Shown: positions 1 through 8,700, counted from the stretch's first letter. The stretch is DNA of 10,315 nucleotides from JALONO01 sp038209965 (GCA_038209965.1 JBBQXF010000147.1:1-10315), one strand, 5' to 3'. Notes: a model not told the origin generated them from the sequence alone. Made by a program: numbers and translations.

Positions 1-477
1 AGCTTTGGATGCTCCATAAGCGCCAAAATTAGGGCTGGGAAGGTAGGCTCCCACACTGCCGACCAAGCCTATCCGACCTTTATTTTGCTTTAAATGTGGC
101 AGGGCATATTTGACCGTTAAGGCCAGCCCAATGACATTGCCTTGTAGTTGTCTGTTCCATTCTTTGGCGGTCAACTTCTCGATACCGCCAAAAACACCAA
201 AGCCGGCGTTTGCCACTGCCACATCAATTCGCCCCCATGTGGTTATGATTTGTTGAACCGCATTTTCTATTGAGGTTTCTTCCATAATATCAACTGGAAC
301 GACCAATGCTTCGCCCCCCGAGTTTTTAATCTCGCCCGCAATCTGTTCTAAAAGCTCACTCCGTCTCGCTGAAAGCACCACTTTATATCCCAGTCTTGCC
401 CATTCAAAGGCCATCGCTTTGCCAATGCCAGACGAAGCACCGGTGATCCAAACTACGTCTTCTTTGCTATTTGTCAT
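1..477 (-). CDS. Short-chain dehydrogenase/reductase (SDR), partial
   Basis: A classical SDR, an NAD(P)(H)-dependent cytosolic oxidoreductase with a Rossmann fold. The 159 residues visible run from the ATG at 477 to the window edge, where the gene is cut. Seen directly: the nucleotide-binding TGASSGIG motif at residues 12-19, an ARR after the second strand at 37-39 (such basic residues favour NADPH), VD at 62-63, NAG at 90-92, Asn114 in NVIG, Ser141, and Tyr154 and Lys158 in YGASK. The Asn-Ser-Tyr-Lys tetrad is therefore complete and an active enzyme is expected. The substrate cannot be read; classical SDRs are usually about 230-270 residues, so roughly 80-110 are missing. The start is set by the TGASSGIG motif lying 11 residues in, as is normal. 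The stop of the preceding frame lies only one base upstream, so co-transcription with the genes to the right is plausible. Confidence 0.95.
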   Translation of the reverse strand, partial: MTNSKEDVVWITGASSGIGKAMAFEWARLGYKVVLSARRSELLEQIAGEIKNSGGEALVVPVDIMEETSIENAVQQIITTWGRIDVAVANAGFGVFGGIEKLTAKEWNRQLQGNVIGLALTVKYALPHLKQNKGRIGLVGSVGAYLPSPNFGAYGASKA

Positions 478-478
478 C

Positions 479-838
479 TTAGGTCGTATTTAATTGATCG
501 AATTGATTTTCAAGCTGATGCGCAACGAATAGAGGCTTGCGAAGGGCTTGGTGAGCATTGGCGTTGTCGATGGGCAGAGCCTTTTGCACCCATTGTATTA
601 GCAGATGGCTTTCTTGTTTTGGCCTGCTACTCTGCCCATCAAGTTCCTGCGTACGTACATGGGAGCTTGCGCAGGAACTCGGGGCTAAAGTAAGGAAAGT
701 TTTGAAAATTTGCCGATAAAAACCGTGGAAAATGCGGGTTACAAACGTACTGACCGATACCAACCTTGCCGGTGGGAGCAAATGTTGCAAACCCGCCGGA
801 ACCCCAATCTTTTCAGAATTCGGCACGACCAAAATCAT
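479..838 (-). CDS. Doubtful 119-residue hypothetical protein
   Basis: An open frame of 119 codons whose ATG overlaps the stop of the pRiA4b-like gene (ATGA, 835-838) and whose TAA lies one base before the SDR start. That spacing is what a real middle gene of an operon would show. I do not recognise the product. It has no signal peptide, membrane segment or familiar motif; the first half is hydrophobic and basic (FHGFYRQIFKTF), the second half polar (ALPIDNANAHQALRKP). Against it, codons for about residues 54-90 run through a nested set of perfect inverted repeats (569-679), which is unusual in coding DNA. It could be a real lineage-specific protein, a frame passing through a repeat element, or the remains of a damaged gene. 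Confidence 0.3.
   Translation of the reverse strand: MILVVPNSEKIGVPAGLQHLLPPARLVSVSTFVTRIFHGFYRQIFKTFLTLAPSSCASSHVRTQELDGQSSRPKQESHLLIQWVQKALPIDNANAHQALRKPLFVAHQLENQFDQLNTT
569..679. repeat. Nested inverted repeats, possible small repeat element or structured RNA
   Basis: Three perfect stems sit next to each other. Stem 1 is GATGGGCAGAG (569-579) with CTCTGCCCATC (630-640), 11 bp. Stem 2 is TAGCAG (599-604) with CTGCTA (624-629), 6 bp; its right arm directly abuts the right arm of stem 1. Stem 3 is AGTTCCTGCG (642-651) with CGCAGGAACT (670-679), 10 bp, starting one base after stem 1 ends. The unpaired parts are 19 (bulge), 19 (loop) and 18 (loop) bases, and the stem 3 loop begins inside the palindrome GTACGTAC (651-658). 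This amounts to 27 perfect base pairs in 111 bases, able to stack end to end, which is hard to attribute to chance. There is no T-run, so it is not an ordinary terminator. A MITE- or REP-like element or a folded RNA would fit; neither is proven. Confidence 0.5.
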
Positions 839-1398
839 TTTCCTTGTAATGCCTGATTTACTTCGTCCTTATCAAATAAGGTAGGATCAAACTCTTCCCC
901 CATCCAGTCAATGTAATGCTCATACTCCTCGTGATCCGGTTGTTTTAAAATCTCCAATATATCAGCATAACCCCAAACTCCCCCGCAGTCTTCCGGTGGA
1001 CAACTCATTTTACCAGTTAGACAAATTGGATATTTGATCTTGTCATCCACTGAAAGGATCTTTTCCAATATTATTTGATGCTCCCAACTATCACCAAAAT
1101 CATATTCATAGATCATTTTATCCTTCTCCGATTTTAGTAAATCAGAGATTTTCATTTTTTTATAATCCACCGCACCCATTTCTCCCCAAGTATCATCCCC
1201 AAACATTCGCGTACTGTAAAATGTCCCATCCTTTACAAACTGGTGCAAATGGGAATCTGTCCAGCCCATGGTTGTTTGAACAATCCTATGGAAATCGAGA
1301 AAAAGTGTGTCGGAGGATAGTCGAATTCTCCGCCAAATTTTTGGTTTAAATCCTCTCAGCGCGATTTGAACCTGATAAATCGGGGTGGCTTTTTTCAT
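835..1398 (-). CDS. Plasmid pRiA4b ORF-3 family protein
   Basis: A complete 187-residue member of the pRiA4b ORF-3 family (Pfam PF07929), which some databases name 'IS1096 element passenger TnpR family'. Its biochemical role is not established. Seen directly: the N-terminal strand and basic stretch (YQVQIALRGFKPKIWRRI, residues 8-25), a DFHRIVQTTMGW helix (35-46), DSHLHQF (48-54), the hallmark YDFGDSWEH (99-107), then CPPEDCGG (133-140) with a further Cys at 126, and an acidic end with HEEY and EEFDPTLFD. Length and motif order fit an intact protein. The start at 1398 lies just before the MKKATPIYQV strand; no Shine-Dalgarno is visible, and the stretch upstream is A/T-rich. The stop overlaps the ATG of the next frame. 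Members are often found on plasmids and near mobile elements, but nothing here proves mobility. Confidence 0.95.
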   Translation of the reverse strand: MKKATPIYQVQIALRGFKPKIWRRIRLSSDTLFLDFHRIVQTTMGWTDSHLHQFVKDGTFYSTRMFGDDTWGEMGAVDYKKMKISDLLKSEKDKMIYEYDFGDSWEHQIILEKILSVDDKIKYPICLTGKMSCPPEDCGGVWGYADILEILKQPDHEEYEHYIDWMGEEFDPTLFDKDEVNQALQGK

Positions 1399-1408
1399 TT
1401 TTTTATTG

Positions 1409-1416
1409 CAAATATA
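1409..1416 (-). promoter_or_regulatory. Possible -7 box before the pRiA4b-like gene
   Basis: On the minus strand TATATTTG matches the Bacteroidota -7 consensus TAnnTTTG and ends 10 bases before the start codon at 1398. No good TTG/TTTG -33 box is visible at the usual distance upstream, and the short leader would be unusual, so this is a weak call. Confidence 0.25.
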
Positions 1417-1550
1417 ATTAAAATGCTGGTTTAGGGATTATTGCAGTTGGATACGGCGTTTGAGGCTAGCCGCAGGTCTGGTATTTCAACCGTCCGCCCG
1501 GTAACTGGGGCCGATTGAAATTCTTCTTCCAGCTCTTCCACCCCCACTGA

Positions 1551-1576
1551 CAAAAAGTGGACACATTGTCCACTTT
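1551..1576 (-). terminator. Rho-independent terminator for leftward transcription
   Basis: A perfect 10-bp stem, AAAGTGGACA (1554-1563) and TGTCCACTTT (1567-1576), with a 3-base loop. Read on the minus strand the stem runs straight into TTTTT. It lies just after the end of the ruined phosphatase gene: the TAA at 1575-1577 overlaps the stem, and another frame ends with a TAA at 1579-1581. It would separate that transcript from the pRiA4b-like gene downstream. On the plus strand only three T's follow, so termination in that direction is less likely. Confidence 0.7.
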
Positions 1577-1955
1577 AATTATTCCTCTTCTGGCTCTTCT
1601 TCTTCCACGACCATTTGCCGGACAAACGCCCCGCAGTATGATCGTTGCCAAACCGGATGGTGTTGAACCGAGGCACGGAATTGAGCTTGGCCAGCGAATC
1701 AAAATCCTGCCGCCATTTCTCAAAGCGCACCTGATCTTTGATGCTGAGATCGTAACCGGGATAGTCAACAGCAAAGTGCCCGACCAAAGCCGGAAGGTTG
1801 ACTTTGCCATCGTCGGCAAATTCACCATAAGTTCGATAAGAAACCGCGGCCCGTTGGCAATAATCCCAGATGAAACCATTTTTGGAATAAGCAATCGGGC
1901 GGCTCCCCTCAAAATCATCGCCCCACCAATATTTTTTCCCGATCGCGCAAGGCAA
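1575..1955 (-). pseudogene. Phosphatase-half remnant of a YncE/alkaline-phosphatase family gene
   Basis: About 100 residues match, from memory of the family, part of the alkaline-phosphatase-like half of Bacteroidota 'bifunctional YncE family protein/alkaline phosphatase family protein'. Recognisable landmarks are the stretch around GFIWDYCQRA (27-36), SYRTYGEF (39-46), GYDLSIKD (67-74), FEKWRQDFDSL (78-88) and PRFNTIRFGNDHT (95-107). The last would include metal-site residues in an intact enzyme. Similarity stops near 1632, after NDHTAG, and is followed by a basic tail. The later conserved part of the domain, which carries further metal ligands, is absent. The only possible start in the frame is a TTG inside the preceding fragment, so this is not an independent gene. 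It is out of frame with the N-terminal fragment and should be inactive. Confidence 0.75.
1579..1632 (-). other. Acidic C-terminal tail in a third frame before the terminator
   Basis: In a frame different from the phosphatase remnant, the minus strand reads ...RQMVVEEEEPEEE and then TAA at 1581-1579, only two bases before the terminator stem. A Glu-rich tail followed at once by a terminator looks like the true end of a gene. Such a tail is not what I expect at the end of the YncE/phosphatase family. It may be the 3' end of another gene joined here by a deletion, or a chance effect of the GAA/GAG-rich DNA. Confidence 0.3.
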
Positions 1956-2187
1956 TGGTTTGTTTGCCCTGGCCGTTGTGGGTCACCGCCATATACTTTT
2001 TGGCAGGTGACACCACCAGGTTCATTGGGAAATCACCCAATGGGAGATTGGTGCCCGCCGGGGTGAACGACCAGCCGTTGGGCAGGGTGAGCCGTTGGCT
2101 GCGGAGCTGGGCATAATCGCCCCGATCAGTTTTTTGCTGACAGAATAGCACCATTGAAGTTAAACAAGCAAAAATCAAGCGTTTCAT
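1915..2187 (-). pseudogene. N-terminal remnant of a YncE/alkaline-phosphatase family gene
   Basis: From the ATG at 2187 this frame gives 90 residues. It opens with MKR, a hydrophobic stretch (4-15) and Cys16 followed by QQ, which could be a lipoprotein signal, although Phe at -1 is a poor lipobox. Then come YAQLRSQRLTLPNGW (25-39), TPAGTNLPLGDFPMNL (42-57), and a first propeller blade with AVTHNGQGKQTIAL (67-80). From family memory this is the opening of the secreted bifunctional YncE/alkaline-phosphatase proteins, which are several hundred residues long. After residue ~80 similarity is lost and a TGA follows at 1915-1917. The rest of the seven-bladed propeller is absent and the phosphatase piece resumes in another frame, so a large internal deletion near 1930-1950 is the simplest reading. 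Its promoter-like site survives upstream. The frame continues to 2370, but those upstream codons look non-coding. Confidence 0.75.
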
Positions 2188-2221
2188 GGGAAGATGAGTT
2201 TCAGCCGCCAAATTAGTCAAA

Positions 2222-2256
2222 CAAAAGTAGGATGAACCAACAGTTGGGTTAACAAA
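2222..2256 (-). promoter_or_regulatory. Bacteroidota-type promoter before the phosphatase pseudogene
   Basis: On the minus strand TTTG (2256-2253) and TACTTTTG (2229-2222) match the -33 (TTTG) and -7 (TAnnTTTG) boxes with 23 bases between them, at the upper end of the accepted spacing. The start codon at 2187 follows 34 bases after the -7 box. The spacer holds a small inverted repeat, CCAAC (2237-2241) and GTTGG (2243-2247), which could bind a regulator or be chance. Confidence 0.45.
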
Positions 2257-2552
2257 TGGTGATCTTTGGCAATCGTCCAGGCCATGGAAACGCCGGGCAA
2301 TGACCACCCTCAAGCAACATTTCCCCGACATTTTTCTTACTTTTTCCAATAGATCCAGGCAGAAAGCCAATCGGCGTGCCCGCTATGAAATTTCCAAAGC
2401 GGTCTTGCAATGTAAGATCGGCCCCGTATGTATGTTTTTTTATGTTTATAAATCGGTTGCACTTTGTTGAAATAATGCCTCAAACCGCCCGAGTTTGGCT
2501 TTTTCTGCCCGTTTTACCCTTTTTTCTCTCGCCAAAGGCTATTTTATCCCTG
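2257..2552. other. Stretch without a convincing gene
   Basis: About 300 bases between the pseudogene promoter and the palindrome at 2553. Short frames exist on both strands, such as a 56-codon plus-strand frame from 2300 and a 63-codon one from 2376, but none shows a recognisable motif. T-runs and TATGTTTAT-like sequences occur around 2430-2455; none forms a full TTTG / TAnnTTTG pair, so I cannot place the promoter of the giant gene here with confidence. Confidence 0.5.
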
Positions 2553-2570
2553 ATATTACGAGCGTAATAT
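2553..2570. promoter_or_regulatory. Perfect 8-bp palindrome, possible operator
   Basis: ATATTACG (2553-2560) and CGTAATAT (2563-2570) are exact inverted repeats around AG. The symmetry and short spacer resemble a dimeric repressor site. It lies about 140 bases before the start of the giant gene, and its right arm overlaps the ATG of the possible 44-codon gene. It lacks a T-run, so it is not a terminator. No regulator gene is visible in the window. Confidence 0.35.
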
Positions 2571-2703
2571 GCCCACCAATAAAGCAATCTTTTTTTACAA
2601 ATTAGGCCGGAAAGTTGAAAGTAAGTTGGTATTAATAGCAAAATTCCCAGAAGACTACATTTTTGATAATTTCTGGAAACCGCTAAAGCCTTTACTCAAC
2701 TAA
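2569..2703 (+). CDS. Possible 44-residue small protein before the giant gene
   Basis: A 44-codon frame from the ATG at 2569 to the TAA at 2701-2703. The product is basic and aromatic, with FFYKLGRKVE (residues 8-17) and FPEDYIFDNFWKPLKP (26-41), a composition that looks more like protein than chance. I do not recognise it. It is in the same frame as the giant gene and ends three bases before that gene's first possible ATG (2707), so translation of the two could be coupled. It could equally be the 3' end of a decayed gene or a chance frame in A/T-rich DNA. It has no signal peptide and no visible ribosome binding site. Confidence 0.3.
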   Translation: MPTNKAIFFYKLGRKVESKLVLIAKFPEDYIFDNFWKPLKPLLN

Positions 2704-2718
2704 ACAATGGCCCTGATC

Positions 2719-5700
2719 ATGAAAAGATACCTACTTTCTGCCTTCGCTATACTCGTAGCTATGGGCAACCTCCAAGCGGCGGATTTTTACTGGCGCGGCG
2801 ATAATGGGAACTGGAGCGACGGCACCAAGTGGTTTGACAGCCCAGTAGCGGGAGCAGCCCTCAACGCTGTGCCCACCGCCGCCGACAATGTGTTCTTTAA
2901 CGTCAATTCGTTCAGCTTGGCCGGCCAAACGGTGGTCGTGGATGTGGCCGCTACTTGTCTCACTATGAGCTGGACGGGCGCTACCAACACCCCAACTATC
3001 ACCATTACCAACCCACTGACCATTTCGGGGGGCCTGACATTTATCCCCGGCATGACCGTGGACGGGGCTGGGCTGGTTACTTTTGCTGGGACTGGCCCCC
3101 TCAACCTTAATATGTCTGGCCGAACCTTTGGCGGGGCAACGGTTTTTAACAATGCGACTGGCAACTGGACCCTGACTGGGGCTTTTGCCACGGCGGGCTC
3201 TTTGACCCTTACGGCTGGCGCACTGACCACCGGCGGGGCAACAGTGGCTTGCAGCCAATTCATTCACAATACTACTCAAGCCGTTAACTTGGGGGCTAGT
3301 GTCATTACTATCTCCGGGGCGGGCATTGGGGCAGGCACCGCACCGTTTGAGACCACCAGTGCGGGTACTTTCACCAGCACGGCGGCCACTTTCAATTTTA
3401 CCAATACCGCTTCGGTGGCCAGTGAAGTTCGCTTGGGCACTACGGGGCGCACCTACGGGAATTTCATTTTTGCGGCCTCAGCAGCGACCACCAAATCAAT
3501 CGCCATTATCGGGGCCGTCACCCATACCTTGGGCGCAGTGACGCTCGGCGGCAATGTTTCACTCACCACCCCGACGAATGCCTATACTTTTGCTTCGCTT
3601 ACTGCTGGCAGCAGTACTGAACCGGCTGTATTGGTCAACTTGGGTGGCAACAGCACGTTTACTGGGTTGGTAAATATGGGGAACAACACCGGTTTTCAAA
3701 CTGCTGCTAATTCCACCAACAGTTTTGCCGCCGTCACCATCGGGGCCAGTACGTTGGCCGGGGCGGGCGCGGTGAATTTCAATGGTACCAATACCTATGC
3801 TGGCGTGGTCACCTTGGCCAACAACGCCATTGTGTCTTTTAATGATACGGACACTTTCAATGCTGGGATCACGGGTGGAAACGACGTGACCGTCGGCTTT
3901 TCGCTGAATGTGGGCAATACCGCCGCCCAGACTACTTTCGCCACGGCGGGCACCGTGGCTTTTGGGAACAATTTGCGTGGGGCCACTGCCGCCAATATCT
4001 TCTCCCGGCGCAACATCACTTCGAGCCGACCTTTTACCTTCGGCAACAATGCTGGCAATGGGGCCGCCCTCAACTGGTGCGAAAACGGTGGGGTGATCAA
4101 TATGAACGCCGCAACTGCTATTCTCACCATCAACCGTGATGGCCGGATGAACTTTAAGGGAGTCGGCAACAATACCTTTCAGGCCATTACCGCCACCGAT
4201 GGCGGGACTTTGGCTGGCAACCGAAACCTCCAGTTTATGAACACGGGCACCTTGAGCTTCACTGATGCCCAGAACTTCAATAGTTTGGGCAACACGGTGG
4301 CGGTCGCCAACACTGTGACCACTGTTTCTACCAGCGGGGCCACGACCTATGGCCGGGCCAATGCCGTTACCTTTGGCAATACCGGGACACTCACTTTCAC
4401 GGGTAACTTGACCAGTGCTACAGGTACAGTGGGTCCAGCCAATACGACCTTCAACGTTAATAACAGTGTTGGCAATGTTGTCGTCACGGGGACAACCAAT
4501 TTCGGCGATCGGAACCTAGTAAACTTCAACCAAACTGGCTTATTGACCTTTAGTGGCACATTTCGGATTCAGGGCACTTCAAGTCTAATTGTTGGCCCAA
4601 CGGTAACCAATGTGCAGACTTCTTCCGCCTTTGGCGACCCTGCAGATGCTAACAACACCATTACCTTCAATAATACCGGGACACTGACATTGTTTGGTTC
4701 TTTTGTCACTGGAGCAACCAATACGCTCACCGTGGGAAATACGGTTACGACGGCTACTTTTTTTGCGACTTCCAGCATTGGGAATAGCAACACGGTCAAT
4801 TTTAATAACTCAGCCAACTTAGGATTTCAGAATAACCTTACCATGGGGAACACTTTACCCAGATCGGTTTTTAATGTCAACAATTCCGTTGACAATGTAC
4901 TGTTTGGTTCGACTGGGGGCACATTAAACTTGGGCACCAACAATGACATATCTTTTGCCAACACTGGTACCCTTTTGGTTAGCAACCCGCTAGTGACTGG
5001 GGGAAACAATACGCTCGTCGTTGCCAGCACCGTGACCACCGCCACCTTTACTGGTAATGCGACCATTGGGGCAGGCAATACGGTGAATTTCAACAATACG
5101 GCCAACCTGACCTTCAGCAGCACCCTCACTCTGAGCAATTCGGTGGCTGGCTCGCCCACTACATTCAATGTGAACAGTGCGGTGGACAATTTCACAGCCA
5201 CTGGCAACGCATCGCTGGGCAATTTCAACAATGTGACCCTGGGTAACTCGGGCCCTGTCGGCTTTGGTGGAACCTTGGCCACCGGCACCAACCACAACCT
5301 GACCATTGCCAACACCGTGACGAATGTTACTGCAACGGGTACGGTCACGTATAGAGCGGGCAATACAGTAAACTACAACAACAATGGCACGATTCAGCTC
5401 AATGGTAATGTAACCTATACTGGATCGAGTGGGGCGGTTGCGAGCGTGATCAGCCATAACAATAGCGGAGCCATCACTTTTGGCGCCACCGCTGCCAATA
5501 CAGTTACCGCCACCGCCATAACGGGTTCGTTGACCGTAAATTTTACCAATACCGCGGCCACAACTTATAACAGTGCCGTCACCTTGGCAACTGCCTCGGG
5601 TACTGCCAATAGCATTAGCTACAACTTTGCGGGTGGGCGCACCGCCACCATCAGCGCGAACTTTACCGTGACCGGAGCCTGTAATAACCTTATCTCAATC

Positions 5701-8700
5701 AACCGCACGGGTGCTGGTGTTGCAACGTTGACAGTGCCTGCCATTGCCGTCAACCGCAATTGGGTCCGGGCCAATATTTCCAATCTCACCATTTCTCCGG
5801 CTAACAACATTCGCGCTTATGCTTATGTGGATGGTGGTGGAAATACTGGAATAGATTTTCGGAACAACGGCACCACCACCAATCGCACCCTCTATTGGGT
5901 GGCCGGTGGCCCGCAAGGAGGCACTAGCACCCTGTGGAGCACCTTAAACAACTGGTCGTACGAGCCAGACACCTATGTGCCCATTGGCTGTTTGCCCACC
6001 ATTGCCGACTCGGTCGTGTTTGGCCACCACGATATTTCCTTTTCGGCCCCCAATGCCACCGTAGATGTAGATGGGAACTACCCTGTGGCAGGAATGCGCT
6101 GGTCAACAACCGATGTGACCCCAGCCAACCCCGTATTGCGCAGCGTGGGCGGTACCCGTACCCTCACCTTGGCTGGCGCGTTTGACTGTTTCCGCACCGC
6201 CGGCAACGTGACTTTCCAAAACGAAAGCGCAGCCAATCGCCTCAATTTTACCTTTACCGCAGCTAGGCGGGTGCCTGTCAATGGGTTTAATGATATCCGC
6301 AGCGGCGGGGTCAATTTCCCCCGCGAGGTGTTGTTCAACGGCAACGCCGACAATTCCCGTTGGCGGCTGATCACCAATTTCAGTGCCCGGATCGATGCCG
6401 GGGGCAACCCAATCAACAACGGATCGGTGTATTTGCAGCGGGGCGAATGGTGGTGCAACGGACAAGATGTCGTTTTGGGCCGTTTCAACACCCGCAATTA
6501 TGGGGAATTGGGCGGGATTTATACCTCGGTCAACTTCACTGCACCCCACCGCTTGGAGATGGATGGCGACACCGACTGGACTATCCAAGGCCGGACGGGC
6601 GGATTGACTGGAAACTCCGTTCCCAACGAGCAAGCCATTGATCTTCAGGGCAACAATTTTACTTTCAATGCGCCCAGTACCGCTGCCTATTTCTATTTTA
6701 CCGGGGCCAGTTTGGACAGCACGGCCAATACCGAAGGTCAATGGGTCAACATTTCCCTGGGCCGAAATGCCAACGTGGCCCGCACGGTGCCGGGCATCAG
6801 CGTCGGCAATCGCCATAATGACATTGACATTTCAGTGGATGGTCAAGCTACCGCATTCGTTTTCCGCAACCTCTACCTTCACCCAGTCGCGGTTGGCTTT
6901 CAACGACAGATTTTTATCCAAACCTGGAACGACAACGATACGCAGTTGATCTTCACCGGCCCAGTGGATTTCAGCAACAATACCAACCAGAATCCGGCCA
7001 ACGATGTGGGCACGGTGATTCGTTCCAGCAACCGGGTGCCCGATGCCACTTGGTCCAATGTCAACCGGTTTGAGCGGACGGTGACCATCGGCAATAATTC
7101 AAACATCACTTTTTGGGGCAGTTACCACTTCATGGCCCCGGTCAATGTTGCCGCCTTGGGCATTGTCACTTTTGAGCGGAGCGGCGGTGGCACCAGGGCC
7201 TATCGGTTTGACGCCAATGTCACCCTGGGCCAAGCCGTTATTGCCAATTTCCGGAGCCGGGTTTCTTGGCCCGTTGCCAATACTACGCTCTCCATTGGCT
7301 CCGATGCCATCGCTTACGTGGGTGATGTCCCATCGACCACCGTTTTCCCGATCGAATACGGTTCTGGGGCTAATTACAACAATTGGCAGAACATTGTACT
7401 GGGCTCGCAAGGCCGCTTGATCCTCAACAATGGGGAAGGCAGTTCGCCTGGCCCCACCATTACCAACGACATCGTAAACTTGACTTTTGGCGAGTTTTCC
7501 ATCGTGGAACTCAATACCGAAATCAATATGACCAACGGTTCGGCCACCCCCAGGACTAGGGTCACGGGCACAATGTCCTCTAGTTTTGCTGGAGTGTGTT
7601 CTAGCTGGGCCACCCTGCGCTCGGTCTTGGAAGGGAAACAGGCCGATCTGATCGTGAATTCTGCCCAAACTGTCAATGCATTGGTAGTCAAAGATGTAAG
7701 CGTGGTAGAGAATGTGCCTACTATTGATGTCACTATCGATGCAGGGGCTGATGCCGGCAACAATAGCGGGGTCAACAGCTTGAACTTCACTGGTTCGCGC
7801 ACTGGCCGCAACTTCTACTGGGTGGGCGGCACCAACAAAAACAAAATCGTCAATACCTTCCGCCGGGCCAGCGATACCAATTATGATGGGATCAATGATG
7901 ACAACGGTGACAACGTGAACTGGAGCAATCCGGCCAACTGGTACACCGAACCCGAAGCTAGCCCGGTACGCACCACCTTAGGCGTCACCGAGATCACGGC
8001 CAATAACCAGTGCGTGCCCACGATCATTGACAACGTCTATTTTATCAATGATGGTTTTATTGGGGGCACCAATACTGGGGCGAACGTGTTTGTCAACCGG
8101 CGCAATGTGCTCATGGACATTCCCCAAGGCCAGGCCAAGAATTTTATTTGGAACATTACAGCTGCTGCGTTTGCTGCAACGGGAAATGCTGGGATAGGTT
8201 TTATCCCTTCTTGTGCCGGGGGCACTTGTGCCGGACCGGCCATTTTTACCAACGAGCAACAGCCCATCCTGCCCACTACCGAAATGCAAATCGCGGGCAA
8301 CTTGCAATGGAGCACTCCAGGAGCGGCCCTGAGCACGGGCACCGGCGCTGCCGAAACCGTGCTGCGCAACAATTACCTCTCGCGCTTTGCCTTTGTTGGG
8401 CAGGGATCGTTCAATTCAATCACTACGCACACCATTTTGAGCAACGGCCAGCGTTTTGCTGGCGAAGTGTTCTTCGATGGCCGCTACAGCCACTGGACCC
8501 CACTGGACCCCACTGATCTGAACAGCCATTTGCAAGCCACTTCGTTTCCCATTCCCCCGGGCACTTCTCCAGGCGGCGCTACGGCTTGGTCGCGGGCCAG
8601 TGTAATCATCAACCAAGGTGCTTTGAACATGGGTTCAGTCGCTTTTACTGGGGCGCGCCGTTTTAATTTGGAAGGGGACTGGACGATCAGTGCCTTGTTC

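Noticed and set aside
816..828. GAATTCGGCACGA, identical to the core of a common cDNA-library EcoRI adaptor
   Set aside because: It is a single short match in continuous sequence, with plausible overlap of the flanking genes and no vector or poly-A next to it; probably coincidence rather than contamination.
1557..2066. A 169-codon plus-strand frame over the pseudogene
   Set aside because: It is the complement of the phosphatase remnant, whose minus-strand translation is recognisable; the plus-strand product is not.
2300..2470. A 56-codon plus-strand frame beginning MTTLKQHFPD, with a basic NRSRQKANRRAR stretch
   Set aside because: It reads a little like a transposase or DNA-binding fragment, but I could not tie it to any family, and it ends in an unlikely Cys/Phe/Tyr tail. 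Not enough to call a gene.
3500..5700. CRISPR-like or satellite DNA repeats
   Set aside because: The repetition is at the protein level only; the DNA copies are too diverged and lack constant spacers.
7861..7920. Asp/Asn-rich stretch in module 3 as an EF-hand or dockerin-like calcium site
   Set aside because: The DTNYDGINDDNGDN stretch has the composition, but the spacing of a DxDxDG loop is not met; only a possible calcium-binding loop can be suggested.
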